Below are positions 1 to 9,287 of a DNA stretch of 44,230 nucleotides, piece after piece. Position numbers and translations under genes: made by a program. Numbering within the stretch: the first letter of the stretch is position 1; each line of letters begins with the position of its first letter. The stretch comes from Donghicola mangrovi (lineage in GTDB: Bacteria; Pseudomonadota; Alphaproteobacteria; Rhodobacterales; Rhodobacteraceae): NCBI RefSeq assembly GCF_013377535.1, contig NZ_JABCJE010000017.1, forward strand, positions 1 to 44,230, in the 5' to 3' direction. The notes beneath the pieces are model-generated. The model did no database searches and was not told the origin of the DNA. It worked only from the letters and a program-made list of their open reading frames with translations.

Positions 1-10
1 GGCCGAGCGT

Positions 11-895
11 TCATGTGACGCTTGACAACCATTTCCTGAAGGCCACGAGCGGCGGATAGTCTGCGTTCACATGCGGCCAGCACAGGTAATACATCTCGTC
101 ACTGCGCATCTTATGGGGAAGGGCGCGCACTAGCGCTCCTGCTTCCAATTCGTTTTGGATCAAGAATTCTGGCAATAGGGCCACGCCAAGACCCACCATT
201 GCCGCTTGGGCAGCCGTAGCGAACTGATCGAAGAGCATGCCGTGTAGTGGCTCGGTCTCCACATCGTGACGCGCCATGAATTTCTCCCACGCATCGGGGC
301 GCGATGTCAGATGGAGCAGTGGCGCTTGGACCAGATCAGCTACCTCCTTAAACCCAAATTGCTCGAGCAGCGCAGGGGCGCAGGCCGGAACCACGTCCTC
401 TTTACACAGGGGAAGTGCGGCACATTGGGGCCAATCCGCACGGCCAAAGTGAATAGCCGCATCCAAGGGGACTTGAGTGAAATCGAAAGGTTCAAGCTTT
501 GTGGTAAGGTTAATGGTGATCCCGGGATTTTTCTGCAAAAAGTCCGGTAGGCGCGGGGCCAGCCAGCGGGTGCCAAAGGTCGGAAGAATGGCCAATGCCA
601 GTGTGCCGCCGCTTGGGTTGGCCCTTAGGTTCATGGACGCAGACGATATCTTTTGTAGCGCTTCTCGGATCTCTCTGGCATAGCGTTCGCCGCCGGCGGT
701 AAGGCGGATGGATTGCTTTTCCCGGTGGAAAAGCTCTGTGCCCAATTGCTCTTCCAGTGCTCTGATCTGACGAGAAACCGCGCTTTGCGTTAAGGATAAC
801 TCCTTGGCGGCAGTGGTCACATTCTGGGTGCGCGCAGCCGTTTCGAACGCCTGAAGTAGGGATGTCGATGGCAAAAAGCGGCGGGGGATCGGCAT
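11..895 (-). CDS. LysR-family transcriptional regulator (GcvA-like)
   Basis: A 294-residue protein of normal LysR length. The N-terminal winged helix-turn-helix spans about residues 10-67, with the typical AAKELSLTQSAVSRQIRALE recognition helix and an LFHRE wing. A periplasmic-binding-protein-like effector domain fills about residues 90-290. The sequence resembles the GcvA/AmpR branch, but the effector cannot be read from it. The gene is divergent from the FAD oxidoreductase that begins near 1173, the usual arrangement for a LysR protein and its target. A candidate LysR box lies at 916-930, just upstream of its start, which would suit autoregulation. The family assignment is secure; the target gene is inferred from position. 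Confidence 0.9.
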   Translation of the reverse strand: MPIPRRFLPSTSLLQAFETAARTQNVTTAAKELSLTQSAVSRQIRALEEQLGTELFHREKQSIRLTAGGERYAREIREALQKISSASMNLRANPSGGTLALAILPTFGTRWLAPRLPDFLQKNPGITINLTTKLEPFDFTQVPLDAAIHFGRADWPQCAALPLCKEDVVPACAPALLEQFGFKEVADLVQAPLLHLTSRPDAWEKFMARHDVETEPLHGMLFDQFATAAQAAMVGLGVALLPEFLIQNELEAGALVRALPHKMRSDEMYYLCWPHVNADYPPLVAFRKWLSSVT

Positions 896-915
896 GGTGC
901 ACCTGTGGACTTGGT

Positions 916-930
916 ATTCTGAAAGCGAAT
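916..930. promoter_or_regulatory. Candidate LysR-type operator (ATTC-N7-GAAT)
   Basis: A perfect 4-bp inverted repeat with a 7-bp spacer, containing the T-N11-A core of LysR-type boxes. It sits about 20 bp upstream of the LysR start codon, in the 277-bp gap between the two divergent genes. The position suits autoregulation. An 8-bp match can occur by chance, so it is only a candidate. I see no clear -35/-10 pair and no other structure in the rest of the gap (931-1172). Confidence 0.4.
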
Positions 931-1172
931 GGATGTTGCTAGGCTGCTTGGCAAGTAGGTTTAGCCGAACGTCGATCTACGCCTAAATTTTCCGCGTCAG
1001 GCTGAAATTTGGAAATCACTCGCTTTAGATCTCCTAAGAAGTCCCTAACCAAAGCAGTAGCCATTACCAAACGGAATGAGGTTACGCGCAAGAGTGACTG
1101 GCGCGAAGGGCGAAGTTGGGCAACCGTTTCCGGCAGGGAAGCAGCCCGTTCAAGACACCGGATCACGTGAAC

Positions 1173-2453
1173 ATGACCACCAAATCGCTCAGCCATGGCT
1201 TATGGGCCGCCAGCGCCCCCGAGGCTCCGACCACCCCAGCATTGGATCGGAAAATCCATGTCGATGTGGCTGTGATCGGTGCCGGTTACACCGGCCTGTC
1301 GGCCGCGCTGCATCTGGCAGAGCTTGGACGATCGGTCGCCGTGCTCGAGGCCGAAGTGCCAGGTCACGGTGGGTCAGGGCGCAACGTGGGGTTGGTAAAT
1401 GCCGGGATGTGGGTGATGCCCGATGCCCTGCGCCAAAATCTGGGAGAGGATTTGGGCGGGCGCATGCTGTCCTTTCTGGGGGACGGGCCTTCGGCGGTGT
1501 TCGATCTGATTAACCAACATGGCATAGACTGCGAGGCGACGCGGCGGGGTACGCTTCACTGTGCGGTTGGCGCCTCGGGGTTAACCGAGATTTCCGAGCG
1601 GGCGCGGCAGTGGTCTGCGCTGAAAGCTCCGGTCGAGGTATTGGCGGCGAAAGATGCGGCAGAGAAACTGGGGACCAAGGCTTTTGAGGGGGCGCTGTGG
1701 GACCATCGGGCGGGCACGGTCCAGCCCATGGCCTATGTTCGGGGCCTGTGCCGCGCCGCGATGAAGGCGGGTGCACAGGTTTATGGAAAGTCACCGGTGA
1801 CGGAGGTTGCTCAGGGGCCGGATCACTGGACGTTAACCACGCCCACCGGGAAGGTTCATGCGGATTGGTTGATTGCGGCGACCAATGTGTACACTGCGTC
1901 GGTTTGGCCAGAACTCGCAACCAGCCAAGTCGTTCTGCCCTATTTCAACATGGCCACTGCGCCGCTGCCCGCGGATGTGCTGGCCTCGATCCTGCCTGAA
2001 CGGCAGGGGGCTTGGGACACGCGGTCGGTGCTGACGTCATTTCGGTTGGATCAGGCGGGGCGGCTTATCTTTGGCAGTGTCGGGCAACTCGGGGTCGAGG
2101 CCGCGATCCACGCCGGATTTTCGCAGCGCAGTCTGCGGGCGATGTACCCACAGCTGGGGGACGTTACGTTTGAATATCAGTGGTGGGGCCAGATCGGGAT
2201 GACGCCGGATAACCTGCCGCGATTAACCAAGTTGGGGCGCAACGCGCTGGCGGTGTCGGGGTACAACGGGCGGGGCATCGCGCCCGGCACCGTGTGTGGC
2301 AGGGCGCTGGCCCATCATATCGCGGGCAATCTGCCGATTTCGGAAATTCCGTTGCCGGTGGTGGATCTGACGCCCGACCCGATGCGCGCCGCCCGAGGGC
2401 TAGGGTATCGGGCGGGGGCGGCAGCCCTCCACGCCGTGGCGCAGAGGGTCTGA
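1173..2453 (+). CDS. FAD-dependent oxidoreductase, DAO/PuuB-like
   Basis: A 426-residue flavoprotein of the D-amino-acid oxidase (DAO) superfamily. The dinucleotide-binding motif VAVIGAGYTGLSAALHLAE lies about 35 residues in, with an acidic residue ending the second strand (VLEAE). A C-terminal GYNGRGIAPGTVCGRAL segment is the typical second FAD contact. Overall it resembles gamma-glutamylputrescine oxidase-like enzymes, which oxidise an amine or amino acid and release H2O2; the substrate is not predictable here. The ATG at 1173 (MTTKSL) is preferred, but the frame stays open to an ATG at 1116, giving 445 residues. The Shine-Dalgarno is weak at both. Its stop lies 3 bp from the convergent hypE stop with no hairpin between them. 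Confidence 0.85.
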   Translation: MTTKSLSHGLWAASAPEAPTTPALDRKIHVDVAVIGAGYTGLSAALHLAELGRSVAVLEAEVPGHGGSGRNVGLVNAGMWVMPDALRQNLGEDLGGRMLSFLGDGPSAVFDLINQHGIDCEATRRGTLHCAVGASGLTEISERARQWSALKAPVEVLAAKDAAEKLGTKAFEGALWDHRAGTVQPMAYVRGLCRAAMKAGAQVYGKSPVTEVAQGPDHWTLTTPTGKVHADWLIAATNVYTASVWPELATSQVVLPYFNMATAPLPADVLASILPERQGAWDTRSVLTSFRLDQAGRLIFGSVGQLGVEAAIHAGFSQRSLRAMYPQLGDVTFEYQWWGQIGMTPDNLPRLTKLGRNALAVSGYNGRGIAPGTVCGRALAHHIAGNLPISEIPLPVVDLTPDPMRAARGLGYRAGAAALHAVAQRV

Positions 2454-2456
2454 AGG

Positions 2457-3485
2457 TTAACAAATACGCGGCAGTTGCTCGCCCACCAACATGTCCACGA
2501 TGCGTGCGCCACCGAACAGGGTGCGCATGGTGACCTGACCAGCGGGGCCCTTTTTCGCGCGGCCGATGATGCAGGCGCCTTGGCCAGCTTCGGTGGACTT
2601 CATCGCAGCCAGTGCGGCCTCGGCCTGTTCCTCGGGCACGAACAGAACCAAGGTCCCCTCGTTCGCCAGATACAGTGGATCAAGGCCGAGGATTTCGCAG
2701 ACCCCTTTCACCTCGGTGCGCAGGGGTAGGGCGGTTTCTTCGATCTCGATCGCCAGCCCGCATGCATCCGCCATCTCGTTCAGGGCACTCGCCACGCCGC
2801 CACGGGTCGCATCGCGGCAGGCGCGTACATCGGCGGCCTGACACACTGCCTGCATCAGATGACCGAGGCCCTGACAGTCGGACTGGATGTCGGTGGACAG
2901 CATCATGTCGCCCCGCGCCGCCAGAATGGCCGCGCCGTGATCACCAAGGACGCCGTTCACGATGGCAACGTCACCCTCTTGGATGCGGTCGGCGGACAGA
3001 GTGCGCCCCGCCGGAATCACGCCCACGCCCGAGGTGGTGATGAACACCTTGTCCGCGCTGCCACGGCCCACGACCTTGGTGTCGCCGGTCACGATGCGGA
3101 CGCCGGCCTTCTCGGCCTCGATCCGCATGGATTCGACGATCCGACGTAGCAGGGCGATCTCGGTACCTTCTTCGATGATGAACGCTGCCGACAGCCACAG
3201 GGGTTTCGCGCCCCCAACGGCCAGATCGTTTACCGTGCCGCAGACGGCGATCTTACCGATATCACCACCCGGAAATTCCACCGGATCGACCACAAAGCTG
3301 TCGGTGGTAAAGGCCAGACGCGCACCCGGTTCCTGTAGCGCGGCATCCATCAGGCGGGCCTGATCTTCCATACCGTCGGGCTGGAACACGCTGGTAAAGA
3401 CGCTCTCGATCAGATCGCGCATCGCCTTGCCGCCGCCGCCATGGGCCAGTGTGACGGTGTCCTGTTTAAGTCGCATCATGTTCAT
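2457..3485 (-). CDS. hypE: Hydrogenase maturation protein HypE
   Basis: HypE dehydrates the thiocarboxamide on its own C-terminal cysteine to a thiocyanate, using ATP. It then donates the cyanide ligand to the active-site iron held on HypC-HypD. The protein has 342 residues with the PurM/AIR-synthase fold: N-terminal LAHGGGGKAM glycine-rich motif, a mid-protein GDTKVV segment and the diagnostic C-terminal PRIC, whose cysteine is carbamoylated by HypF. It overlaps hypD by 4 bp (ATGA) and is the last gene of the hup/hyp cluster. The first ATG is used, although two further ATGs follow within four codons. Recognition is very secure. Confidence 0.97.
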   Translation of the reverse strand: MNMMRLKQDTVTLAHGGGGKAMRDLIESVFTSVFQPDGMEDQARLMDAALQEPGARLAFTTDSFVVDPVEFPGGDIGKIAVCGTVNDLAVGGAKPLWLSAAFIIEEGTEIALLRRIVESMRIEAEKAGVRIVTGDTKVVGRGSADKVFITTSGVGVIPAGRTLSADRIQEGDVAIVNGVLGDHGAAILAARGDMMLSTDIQSDCQGLGHLMQAVCQAADVRACRDATRGGVASALNEMADACGLAIEIEETALPLRTEVKGVCEILGLDPLYLANEGTLVLFVPEEQAEAALAAMKSTEAGQGACIIGRAKKGPAGQVTMRTLFGGARIVDMLVGEQLPRIC

Positions 3486-4624
3486 TCCGCAGGCTCCACG
3501 GCTCGGGCCCCGCCGTATTGGTAGTAGGCCGCGCAGGCCCCTTCGGAGCTAACCATCAGCGCGCCAAGGGGCATCTCAGGGGTGCAGCCTTTGCCGAACA
3601 TCGGGCATTGGGTGGGCTTCATCCGGCCGGTCATCACTGCGCCGCATTCGCAGCCCTCGGGTTCCTGAACCGAGCGGGTGCCGGTGGCGTAGCCGATGCC
3701 AAACTTCTCTTCGGCGTCGAAGGCTTTGTACTGCTCGCGAATGCGCAGACCGGAGTGGTCGATCTCACCCAATCCGCGCCATTCAAAGCTGGGGCGCTGC
3801 TCGTAAACATCATTGATCGCGGCGATGCTGACGGGGTTGCCGTGTTCGGGCACCACGCGGGCGTATTGGTTCTGCACCACCGCTTTGCCGTCGCGGATCT
3901 GCTCCAGCACCATCAGGACCGATTGCAGCAGGTCGAGGGGTTCGAACCCCGCCACGACGATGGGCTTGCCGTATTCTTCGGCGATGAAATCATAGGGGTG
4001 CGTGCCGATTACCATGCTCACGTGGCCGGGGCCGACAAAGCCGTCCAGCTTCATGAAGGGGTCATCCAGCAGCGCCTTGATCGGGGGCGGCACGGTGATG
4101 TGGTTGCAGAAGACGGTGAAGTTGGTCAGGTCCTCTCGGGCCGCCTGCTGGATCGACAAGGCGGTCGAGGGGGTGGTCGTCTCGAACCCGAGGCCAAAGA
4201 AGATCACCTCTTTGCCCGGGTTCCGGCGGGCCAGTTCCAGCGCATCAAGGGGCGAGTACACCATGCGGATATCCGCGCCGTCCGCCTTGGCCTGAAGCAA
4301 GGATTTGCGGGTGCCGGGCACGCGCATCGCATCGCCAAAGGTGGTGAAGATCACGTTGGGCTGCTCGGCCAGTTGGACGCATTCGTCCACGCGGCTCATG
4401 GGCAGAACGCAGACGGGGCAACCGGGGCCGTGGATGAACTCGATCCCCGGATGGGTCAGCTTATCAAGGCCATAGCGGAAGATCGCGTGGGTGTGGCCGC
4501 CGCAAATCTCCATGATCCGGACGGGGTTTTCAGCGGTCGCGCCGATCTGGTCGCAGACACGCGCAATGGCGTCCAAGGCCGCGCGGGCGGCGATAGGATC
4601 GCGGAATTCCTCTGCGTATTTCAT
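3482..4624 (-). CDS. hypD: Hydrogenase maturation protein HypD
   Basis: HypD is the [4Fe-4S] scaffold on which, together with HypC, the Fe(CN)2CO unit is assembled. The 380-residue sequence shows the family motifs in order: EICGGHTH near residue 43, GPGCPVCVLP near residue 70, FFGLGFETTTP in the middle, and a cysteine-rich C-terminal third (CECGAVMTG, QCPMFGKGCTPE, SSEGACAAYY) that holds the cluster. It overlaps both hypC upstream and hypE downstream by ATGA, indicating translational coupling of hypCDE. Confidence 0.97.
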   Translation of the reverse strand: MKYAEEFRDPIAARAALDAIARVCDQIGATAENPVRIMEICGGHTHAIFRYGLDKLTHPGIEFIHGPGCPVCVLPMSRVDECVQLAEQPNVIFTTFGDAMRVPGTRKSLLQAKADGADIRMVYSPLDALELARRNPGKEVIFFGLGFETTTPSTALSIQQAAREDLTNFTVFCNHITVPPPIKALLDDPFMKLDGFVGPGHVSMVIGTHPYDFIAEEYGKPIVVAGFEPLDLLQSVLMVLEQIRDGKAVVQNQYARVVPEHGNPVSIAAINDVYEQRPSFEWRGLGEIDHSGLRIREQYKAFDAEEKFGIGYATGTRSVQEPEGCECGAVMTGRMKPTQCPMFGKGCTPEMPLGALMVSSEGACAAYYQYGGARAVEPAE

Positions 4625-4911
4625 GCCCGTCCCTCCAGTGCGGCGTCGCCTGCGGCCATCGCCTCCAGGGTTTCCTGCGCCTCTCCCAAACCGCGCAGAG
4701 CTTCCAAAGTCTTCTCGGCTTCATCCTCGTCAATGACGGCCATGGCAAAGCCCACGTGGATCAAGGCCCACTTGCCCACCACATCCACCAGTTCGCCGGT
4801 GACGATAGGGGCCACGTTCACCTCGCGGCGGACGCCCGACACTTCGGCCATGGCCATCATGCGGGTAGGATCGGTAATCGCTGTGATCTGACCGGGTATT
4901 CCCAGACACAT
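4621..4911 (-). CDS. hypC: Hydrogenase maturation chaperone HypC
   Basis: A 96-residue protein starting MCLGIPGQI. The N-terminal cysteine (Cys2 after Met removal) binds the iron precursor together with HypD and delivers it to apo-HupL. The MCLxxP start and the mid-protein VGKWALIHVGFAM segment are diagnostic of the HypC/HupF family. A paralogue, HupF, lies at 10530-10850. The gene starts 3 bp after the hupR stop and overlaps hypD by 4 bp. The C-terminal tail is somewhat longer than in E. coli HypC and rich in acidic residues and alanine. Confidence 0.96.
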   Translation of the reverse strand: MCLGIPGQITAITDPTRMMAMAEVSGVRREVNVAPIVTGELVDVVGKWALIHVGFAMAVIDEDEAEKTLEALRGLGEAQETLEAMAAGDAALEGRA

Positions 4912-4914
4912 GGC

Positions 4915-6393
4915 TTAGTCCTCCTTGTCACTGGCGTCGGCACGGACGGGGCTGTCGATGCCATAGCGTTCGATTTTCGCGCGCAGACCCACGCGGGACA
5001 GGCCCAGTTCGTTGGCGGCGCGGCTTTTGTTCCAACGCAGGCGCGTCAGAGTTTCGCGCAGGATGCGCATCTCGATCATCTCGATCCGGTCCTTGAGCGT
5101 GCCTTCGGTGGCCAGAACCGCGTCGGTGTCCAGATCGCTGCCCGCATCGCGGGGGGCGGCCTGCAGGATGTGGCGGCTGATCAGTTCCGGCCCCAAGGTC
5201 GGGTCCTGGGAAAAGATCAGCATCCGCAGCACTTCGTTTTCCAACTCGCGCAGGTTTCCGGGCCAGTCGTATTCCGACAAAAAGCGCAGGGCGTCATCCG
5301 ACAGCCCATGCACCGGTTTACCGTGGGCATTGGCCGCGTCGAACAGGGCGCGCGCGGCCAGAACCGGCAGGTCGCCGATCCGCTGACGCAGGGACGGAAT
5401 TTGCAGAACCGTGGGCGCAAGCGCGTAGTACAGGTCACTGCGGAAATTGTCGTTCGCCACCTCGTGGCGCAGGTCGCGGTCGCTGCCGGTCAGCAGACGG
5501 ATGTCCACGCGGATGGTCTCGAACGCACCGATGGGGCGGAAGGCACCCTCGGTCGCGACACGCAGCAGCGCCAGCTGCATCCGCGGCGACAAGTCCTGCA
5601 CCCCGTTGATGAACAGCGTCCCGCGGTCGGCCTTTTGCAACAGGCCCGTCTTTTTCGAGGCCAGCCCCGGCACCGCCCCACGGCGGGCGCCGAACAGTTC
5701 CAGCTCCAGAATATCGTCGTCGATGCCGGTGACGTTCAGCTCATAAAACGGCTTGTCCGACCGGAGCGAGGAATAGTGCATCGCGCGGGCAAAGGTCGAT
5801 TTGCCAGTGCCCGGTTCGCCTTGCAGCAGGACCGGCACGTTGAAGCTGGCATATTGGCGCGCCTGTTCGATCACCGCATTGATGGGCGAATTCGAGGCCC
5901 GCAGCACGCTTTCGAACCCCAGCCCCTCGCGCAGGGCTTTGCGCTGCTCTTCGACGCTGCTTTCGACGCGGCGGGACAGGTAGCGCATTTCCAGCGACAT
6001 GCGTTCGTGTTCGCGGTTCAGGCGGAACAGATCGGTGGCGTTCTTGGCCACCATCAGCAGTTGGTCGGGGTGCCAAGGTTTCGTCAGGAATTGATAGATC
6101 CCCGCCTCATTGATGGCGGAAATCATGTCGTTGGTTTCGGTGTAGCCCGTGATGATAATGCGAACGGTTTCGGGCCAGCGCTCGCGCACTTCGGCTAGAA
6201 ACTCGACGCCCGATTTGCCCGGCATCCGCTGGTCGCAAAAGATCACCTGAACGTCCTGCTCCTGCATGACTTGCAGAGCGGCGTCGGCGCCGGTTGCGGT
6301 GTGACACTCGAAGTCATCTTCGAGCGCCATCCGCATCGCGGACAGCGAATGTTCTTCGTCATCGACCAGCAGGATGGTGGGCAGAGCAGTCAT
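4915..6393 (-). CDS. hupR: Hydrogenase response regulator HupR (HoxA/NtrC family)
   Basis: A 492-residue response regulator that controls hupSL expression together with HupT. The receiver domain (residues 1-125) has acidic residues DDEE at 11-14, the phospho-acceptor Asp54 (FCDQRMPG) and Lys105 (TKPW). The AAA+ domain has an intact Walker A GEPGTGKS at 192-199. The sigma54-contacting loop reads GAVPGL in place of GAFTGA (239-244). The Walker B region reads GTLFING instead of GTLFLDE, so the ATPase acidic pair is missing. A Fis-type helix-turn-helix ends the protein (about 440-487). In Rhodobacter capsulatus HupR acts with the sigma70 polymerase and is active unphosphorylated, which fits these losses. 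The gene lies between hypB and hypC as in that species. Confidence 0.95.
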   Translation of the reverse strand: MTALPTILLVDDEEHSLSAMRMALEDDFECHTATGADAALQVMQEQDVQVIFCDQRMPGKSGVEFLAEVRERWPETVRIIITGYTETNDMISAINEAGIYQFLTKPWHPDQLLMVAKNATDLFRLNREHERMSLEMRYLSRRVESSVEEQRKALREGLGFESVLRASNSPINAVIEQARQYASFNVPVLLQGEPGTGKSTFARAMHYSSLRSDKPFYELNVTGIDDDILELELFGARRGAVPGLASKKTGLLQKADRGTLFINGVQDLSPRMQLALLRVATEGAFRPIGAFETIRVDIRLLTGSDRDLRHEVANDNFRSDLYYALAPTVLQIPSLRQRIGDLPVLAARALFDAANAHGKPVHGLSDDALRFLSEYDWPGNLRELENEVLRMLIFSQDPTLGPELISRHILQAAPRDAGSDLDTDAVLATEGTLKDRIEMIEMRILRETLTRLRWNKSRAANELGLSRVGLRAKIERYGIDSPVRADASDKED

Positions 6394-7274
6394 TATTCCG
6401 CAGCCTCGGGTTTTGCCTTTTGCGCCAAGCGGTCACGCAGCCACGTGATCCAGGTTTCCATACCTTCGCCGGTGCGGGCACTGACGCGCAGGATGTCGAT
6501 GGTCGGGTTCACGCGGCGCAGGTTCGCCTCGTAGAGGTCAAGATCCACGTCGCAATAGGGGGCCAGATCGACCTTGTTCAGGATCGCCAGACGGGCGGCG
6601 GTGAACATGTCGGGGTATTTCAGCGGCTTGTCCTCGCCCTCGGTCACGGACAGGATCGCGACTTTGGCGTCCTCTCCCAGATCGAAGCCTGCGGGGCAAA
6701 CAAGGTTTCCCACGTTCTCGATGAACAGGATCGAGTTCGCGGCCAGCTCCAGATGTTCCATCGCGTGGCCGACCATGTGACCGTCCAAATGGCAGCCCTT
6801 GCCGGTGTTGACCTGTACGGCCTTGGCGCCGGTGGCACGGATGCGGTCGGCGTCGTTGGCGGTCTGCTGGTCGCCCTCGATCACGGCAAGGGGCTGATCC
6901 CCGAGCGCCTCGATGGTTTTGCACAACAGGGTGGTTTTCCCCGAACCGGGCGAGCTGACAAGGTTCAGCGCCAGAATTTCGCGGCCCGCCAGAATGGTGC
7001 GGTTGGCGGCGGCGTAGCGATCGTTCTTCGCCAGAATATCGGTCTCGATCTCGATCAGGCGCTCTTGGGTCATGCCGGGCACTTCGACGCCAGCGGGGCC
7101 TTGGCCAAAGTGGATGTCACCGTGGTGGTGATGATGGTGGTGATGGCTATGACCGTGGTCATGGTCATGGTCATGGTCATGGTCATGGTCGTGGTGATGA
7201 TGCCCCGCGCCATGGTCGTGGTGGTGGCTATGGCCTTCGACACTTCCGGTGCCGCATCCGCAAACGTTACACAT
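6393..7274 (-). CDS. hypB: Hydrogenase nickel incorporation GTPase HypB
   Basis: A 293-residue SIMIBI-class GTPase that delivers nickel to the hydrogenase large subunit with HypA. It begins MCNVCGCG, the high-affinity nickel site seen in E. coli HypB (Cys2, Cys5, Cys7). A histidine-rich tract follows (about residues 14-56, roughly two dozen His alternating with Asp), a nickel store. The G domain has the P-loop SSPGSGKT near residue 105, an IEGD segment and an NKVD specificity motif near residue 243. It overlaps hypA and hupR by one base (TGATG). The His tract is encoded by a 6-bp tandem repeat. Confidence 0.97.
   Translation of the reverse strand: MCNVCGCGTGSVEGHSHHHDHGAGHHHHDHDHDHDHDHDHGHSHHHHHHHHGDIHFGQGPAGVEVPGMTQERLIEIETDILAKNDRYAAANRTILAGREILALNLVSSPGSGKTTLLCKTIEALGDQPLAVIEGDQQTANDADRIRATGAKAVQVNTGKGCHLDGHMVGHAMEHLELAANSILFIENVGNLVCPAGFDLGEDAKVAILSVTEGEDKPLKYPDMFTAARLAILNKVDLAPYCDVDLDLYEANLRRVNPTIDILRVSARTGEGMETWITWLRDRLAQKAKPEAAE
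7155..7196. repeat. 6-bp tandem repeat encoding the HypB His-Asp tract
   Basis: Five perfect consecutive copies of ATGGTC (7161-7190), flanked on both sides by near copies (GTGGTC and GTGGTG). On the coding strand the unit is GACCAT, giving alternating Asp-His. A unit of two codons can expand or contract without shifting the frame, so tract length may vary between strains. Confidence 0.9.
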
Positions 7275-7615
7275 CAGATCACCTCCAGATCTTTAATTCT
7301 CATCTCGTCGCCGCCCACGGGCATCAAGCGCCCGCCCCCGCAATCGGGACAGGGGGCAAGCCTGTCATCAATCTCGACCTCCTTGACGCAGTCGTAGCAC
7401 ATGGCCCGACCGGGCAGGTCGATCATCTCGAGCCGCGCCCCTTCGGCAACGGACCCGCGCATCACGACCTCGAAGGCGAATTCCAGCGCGGGTTTTTCCA
7501 CCCCCGCAAAGCGACCGATCTCGACCCGCACAGCCTTGACGCCCTTGATGGCGTGGATGCGGGCCTGATCCTCGATCACGTTCCTGATCCCTTCGCAGAG
7601 CGACATCTCATGCAT
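7274..7615 (-). CDS. hypA: Hydrogenase nickel metallochaperone HypA
   Basis: A 113-residue nickel chaperone, the usual family length. It starts [10 protein letters not shown], with the nickel-binding His2. The zinc site is formed by two CxxC pairs in the C-terminal half (CYDC and CPDC, about 26 residues apart). It works with HypB to insert nickel into pro-HupL. Its start overlaps the end of hupK by 8 bp and its stop overlaps the hypB start codon by one base. Confidence 0.97.
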   Translation of the reverse strand: MHEMSLCEGIRNVIEDQARIHAIKGVKAVRVEIGRFAGVEKPALEFAFEVVMRGSVAEGARLEMIDLPGRAMCYDCVKEVEIDDRLAPCPDCGGGRLMPVGGDEMRIKDLEVI

Positions 7616-8486
7616 CGGGCAATCCTTTCAGCGACACCGGCGTGCAGGGGTCGAGGATCTCGACCAGCAGCGCGGCCTCATTGTGCTTGTGGGCGGGCAA
7701 GGTCTCAAGGGTCTGCTCCATGATCCCGCCTTTGCACAGCAGATGGTCGGTGGGGGTCATCCGGCAGAACCGGGTGACGCGGCCGTCGGTAACCTCGGCG
7801 CTGACGGCGTAAATCCCGCGCGCGGCCGGCACAATGGCGTGGCCCTTGGACAGGACCTTCAGCTCGGGGTGCCAGCCGTGGATCAGCGCCTCCAGGTCCA
7901 GCGCCCGCGCGGTGACCCGCCACAGGGGGCCACGGCCATAGCGGGCCTCGATGTCCTGCATCAGCGGGTGATCCGTGCGCCGCGTCCCGACAGAGTTTTC
8001 CTGCGCCCGCTCCCCCAGAATTTCCACGTCACAGGACAGGGGCAGGCCGTTTGCGACGGCCTCCTCGGGGGCAAAGCGCCGGATCAGTTCCTGCACCATC
8101 GGTTGGAAGGCGCTGGGACGGTTCACCAGATCCTCCAGCCGCTCGGGCAGGCTGCCCCCGAACAGGACCTCCGCCAATGCGCGGTCGGTATCACCACGCA
8201 CGGGCAAGGGGGCAAGGCCCAGTTTCTGGGGCAGCATCAGACACAGTTTGACCAGATGCTCGCGCCGGATTTCAGCGGCCAGTTCGAACTCTTCGTCGGG
8301 GGCGACGGACAGGCCAAGCGCGGCCCGCACCGCCATCCTCTGCGCCGTCCGGCACAGGTTGAACACGCGCGGCAGGGTTTCGGCGACCTCTTCGGCGGGG
8401 CGGCCGATGACCATCAGATGGATCGGCAGCTTGACGGGCTGCTCGACCCACAGGCCCGAGGGCCGGATATCCCGCACCGCGCCCAA
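7608..8486 (-). CDS. hupK: Hydrogenase assembly protein HupK
   Basis: A 292-residue protein resembling a degenerate hydrogenase large subunit. In Rhizobium and Rhodobacter it is required for making active HupL, probably as a scaffold for the Fe(CN)2CO cofactor in oxygen-exposed cells. Two vestiges of the NiFe-binding motifs are visible. Near Cys45 the N-terminal CxxC has become LCRTAQ. At residues 279-281 the C-terminal DPCxxC has become DPCTPV. It lies between hupJ and hypA as in R. capsulatus. HupK/HoxV naming is based on context plus these remnants. Confidence 0.9.
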   Translation of the reverse strand: MGAVRDIRPSGLWVEQPVKLPIHLMVIGRPAEEVAETLPRVFNLCRTAQRMAVRAALGLSVAPDEEFELAAEIRREHLVKLCLMLPQKLGLAPLPVRGDTDRALAEVLFGGSLPERLEDLVNRPSAFQPMVQELIRRFAPEEAVANGLPLSCDVEILGERAQENSVGTRRTDHPLMQDIEARYGRGPLWRVTARALDLEALIHGWHPELKVLSKGHAIVPAARGIYAVSAEVTDGRVTRFCRMTPTDHLLCKGGIMEQTLETLPAHKHNEAALLVEILDPCTPVSLKGLPDA

Positions 8487-8489
8487 CGC

Positions 8490-9287
8490 TTAGTCCGCCA
8501 TACCAGCAGAGATGATCGCGCGGCGGGTCGGAGCGTCCGACAGGATCGGCACTTCGGGTTCGGCGGCGGCTTGCTCGGCCTCTTCGGCGGCCTTCAACTC
8601 GGCCTCGCGGGTGGCGCGAATGTCGGCGCTGCGATCGGTTTCGGCGCGGTGCTCCTCTTGGAACAGGGCGACCATCACAGCCTCGGCAACCTCGACCGCG
8701 GCGGCCTGCGATTTGAAATCACCCATGGGCGAAAACAGCGAGCACGCTTTGTAGCCACCGGTCATTTCCCGCACGTTCGAGATGAACTCGTATTCGCCCG
8801 ACGGAAAGGTCAGGTGCTCTTTGGCGCCGGCCATCAGGTCCGACCAGTCTTCGCCCTCGGCGGGCAGCTGGATCAGGTTCATGAACCACGGGCTGATCAG
8901 GATGCCCAAGGGGCGTCCCTCGTGGACTCGCCAGCCCACGGCCTGAACATGCAGAACCTTGTTCACAATCGGAACGTCCCGCATTTTGGCGTGCCAGACT
9001 TCGTTGAAGTCCGTGACCAGCGCCGAGGTTTTCTTGGACAGCATCGCAGCTTCGGCCATCTGGTCCGAACCGGGATCGTGGCTGACCAGAAACTGGGCCT
9101 TGGGGGCGTCGCAGTTCGGGCAGGACCAATCCTCGGGCAGATGCATAAAGGGCGTGCCCGGCAGTACCTGACGGGTGTCGTCGCCCTCTTCGGGGTCATA
9201 GGGGGTCCAGCAGATCTTACACTCCATGACGGCGCGCGGGCTGATTTTATCGTTGGCTCCCAGATAGCTGCCTTCGAAAGTGCTCAT
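8490..9287 (-). CDS. hupJ: HupJ: rubredoxin domain fused to HybE-type chaperone
   Basis: A 265-residue fusion. Residues 20-65 form a rubredoxin domain with two CxxC pairs (Cys23/Cys26 and Cys56/Cys59) around a short loop, equivalent to HupI of Rhizobium. Residues about 75-215 form a HybE/HupJ-type [NiFe]-hydrogenase assembly chaperone domain (GWRVHEGRPLGILISPWFMN). A charged, Ala/Glu-rich tail follows. HupI is thought to support cluster or cofactor assembly under oxygen, while HupJ-type proteins guard the small-subunit precursor. The start overlaps the hupH stop by ATGA. The R. capsulatus gene is, as I recall, similarly fused. Confidence 0.93.
   Translation of the reverse strand: MSTFEGSYLGANDKISPRAVMECKICWTPYDPEEGDDTRQVLPGTPFMHLPEDWSCPNCDAPKAQFLVSHDPGSDQMAEAAMLSKKTSALVTDFNEVWHAKMRDVPIVNKVLHVQAVGWRVHEGRPLGILISPWFMNLIQLPAEGEDWSDLMAGAKEHLTFPSGEYEFISNVREMTGGYKACSLFSPMGDFKSQAAAVEVAEAVMVALFQEEHRAETDRSADIRATREAELKAAEEAEQAAAEPEVPILSDAPTRRAIISAGMAD

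Noticed and set aside
939-1196. An 85-codon minus-strand frame between the LysR and oxidoreductase genes
   Set aside because: It overlaps the oxidoreductase start, has no recognisable domain and occupies a likely promoter region.
4756-6198. A 480-codon plus-strand frame opposite hupR
   Set aside because: Antisense shadow of a clearly recognised response regulator; the product is Gln/His/Arg-rich with no recognisable motif.
7101-7220. Short regular repeats considered as a CRISPR or minisatellite
   Set aside because: The 6-bp unit is in frame within hypB and explains its His-Asp tract; no spacers are present.
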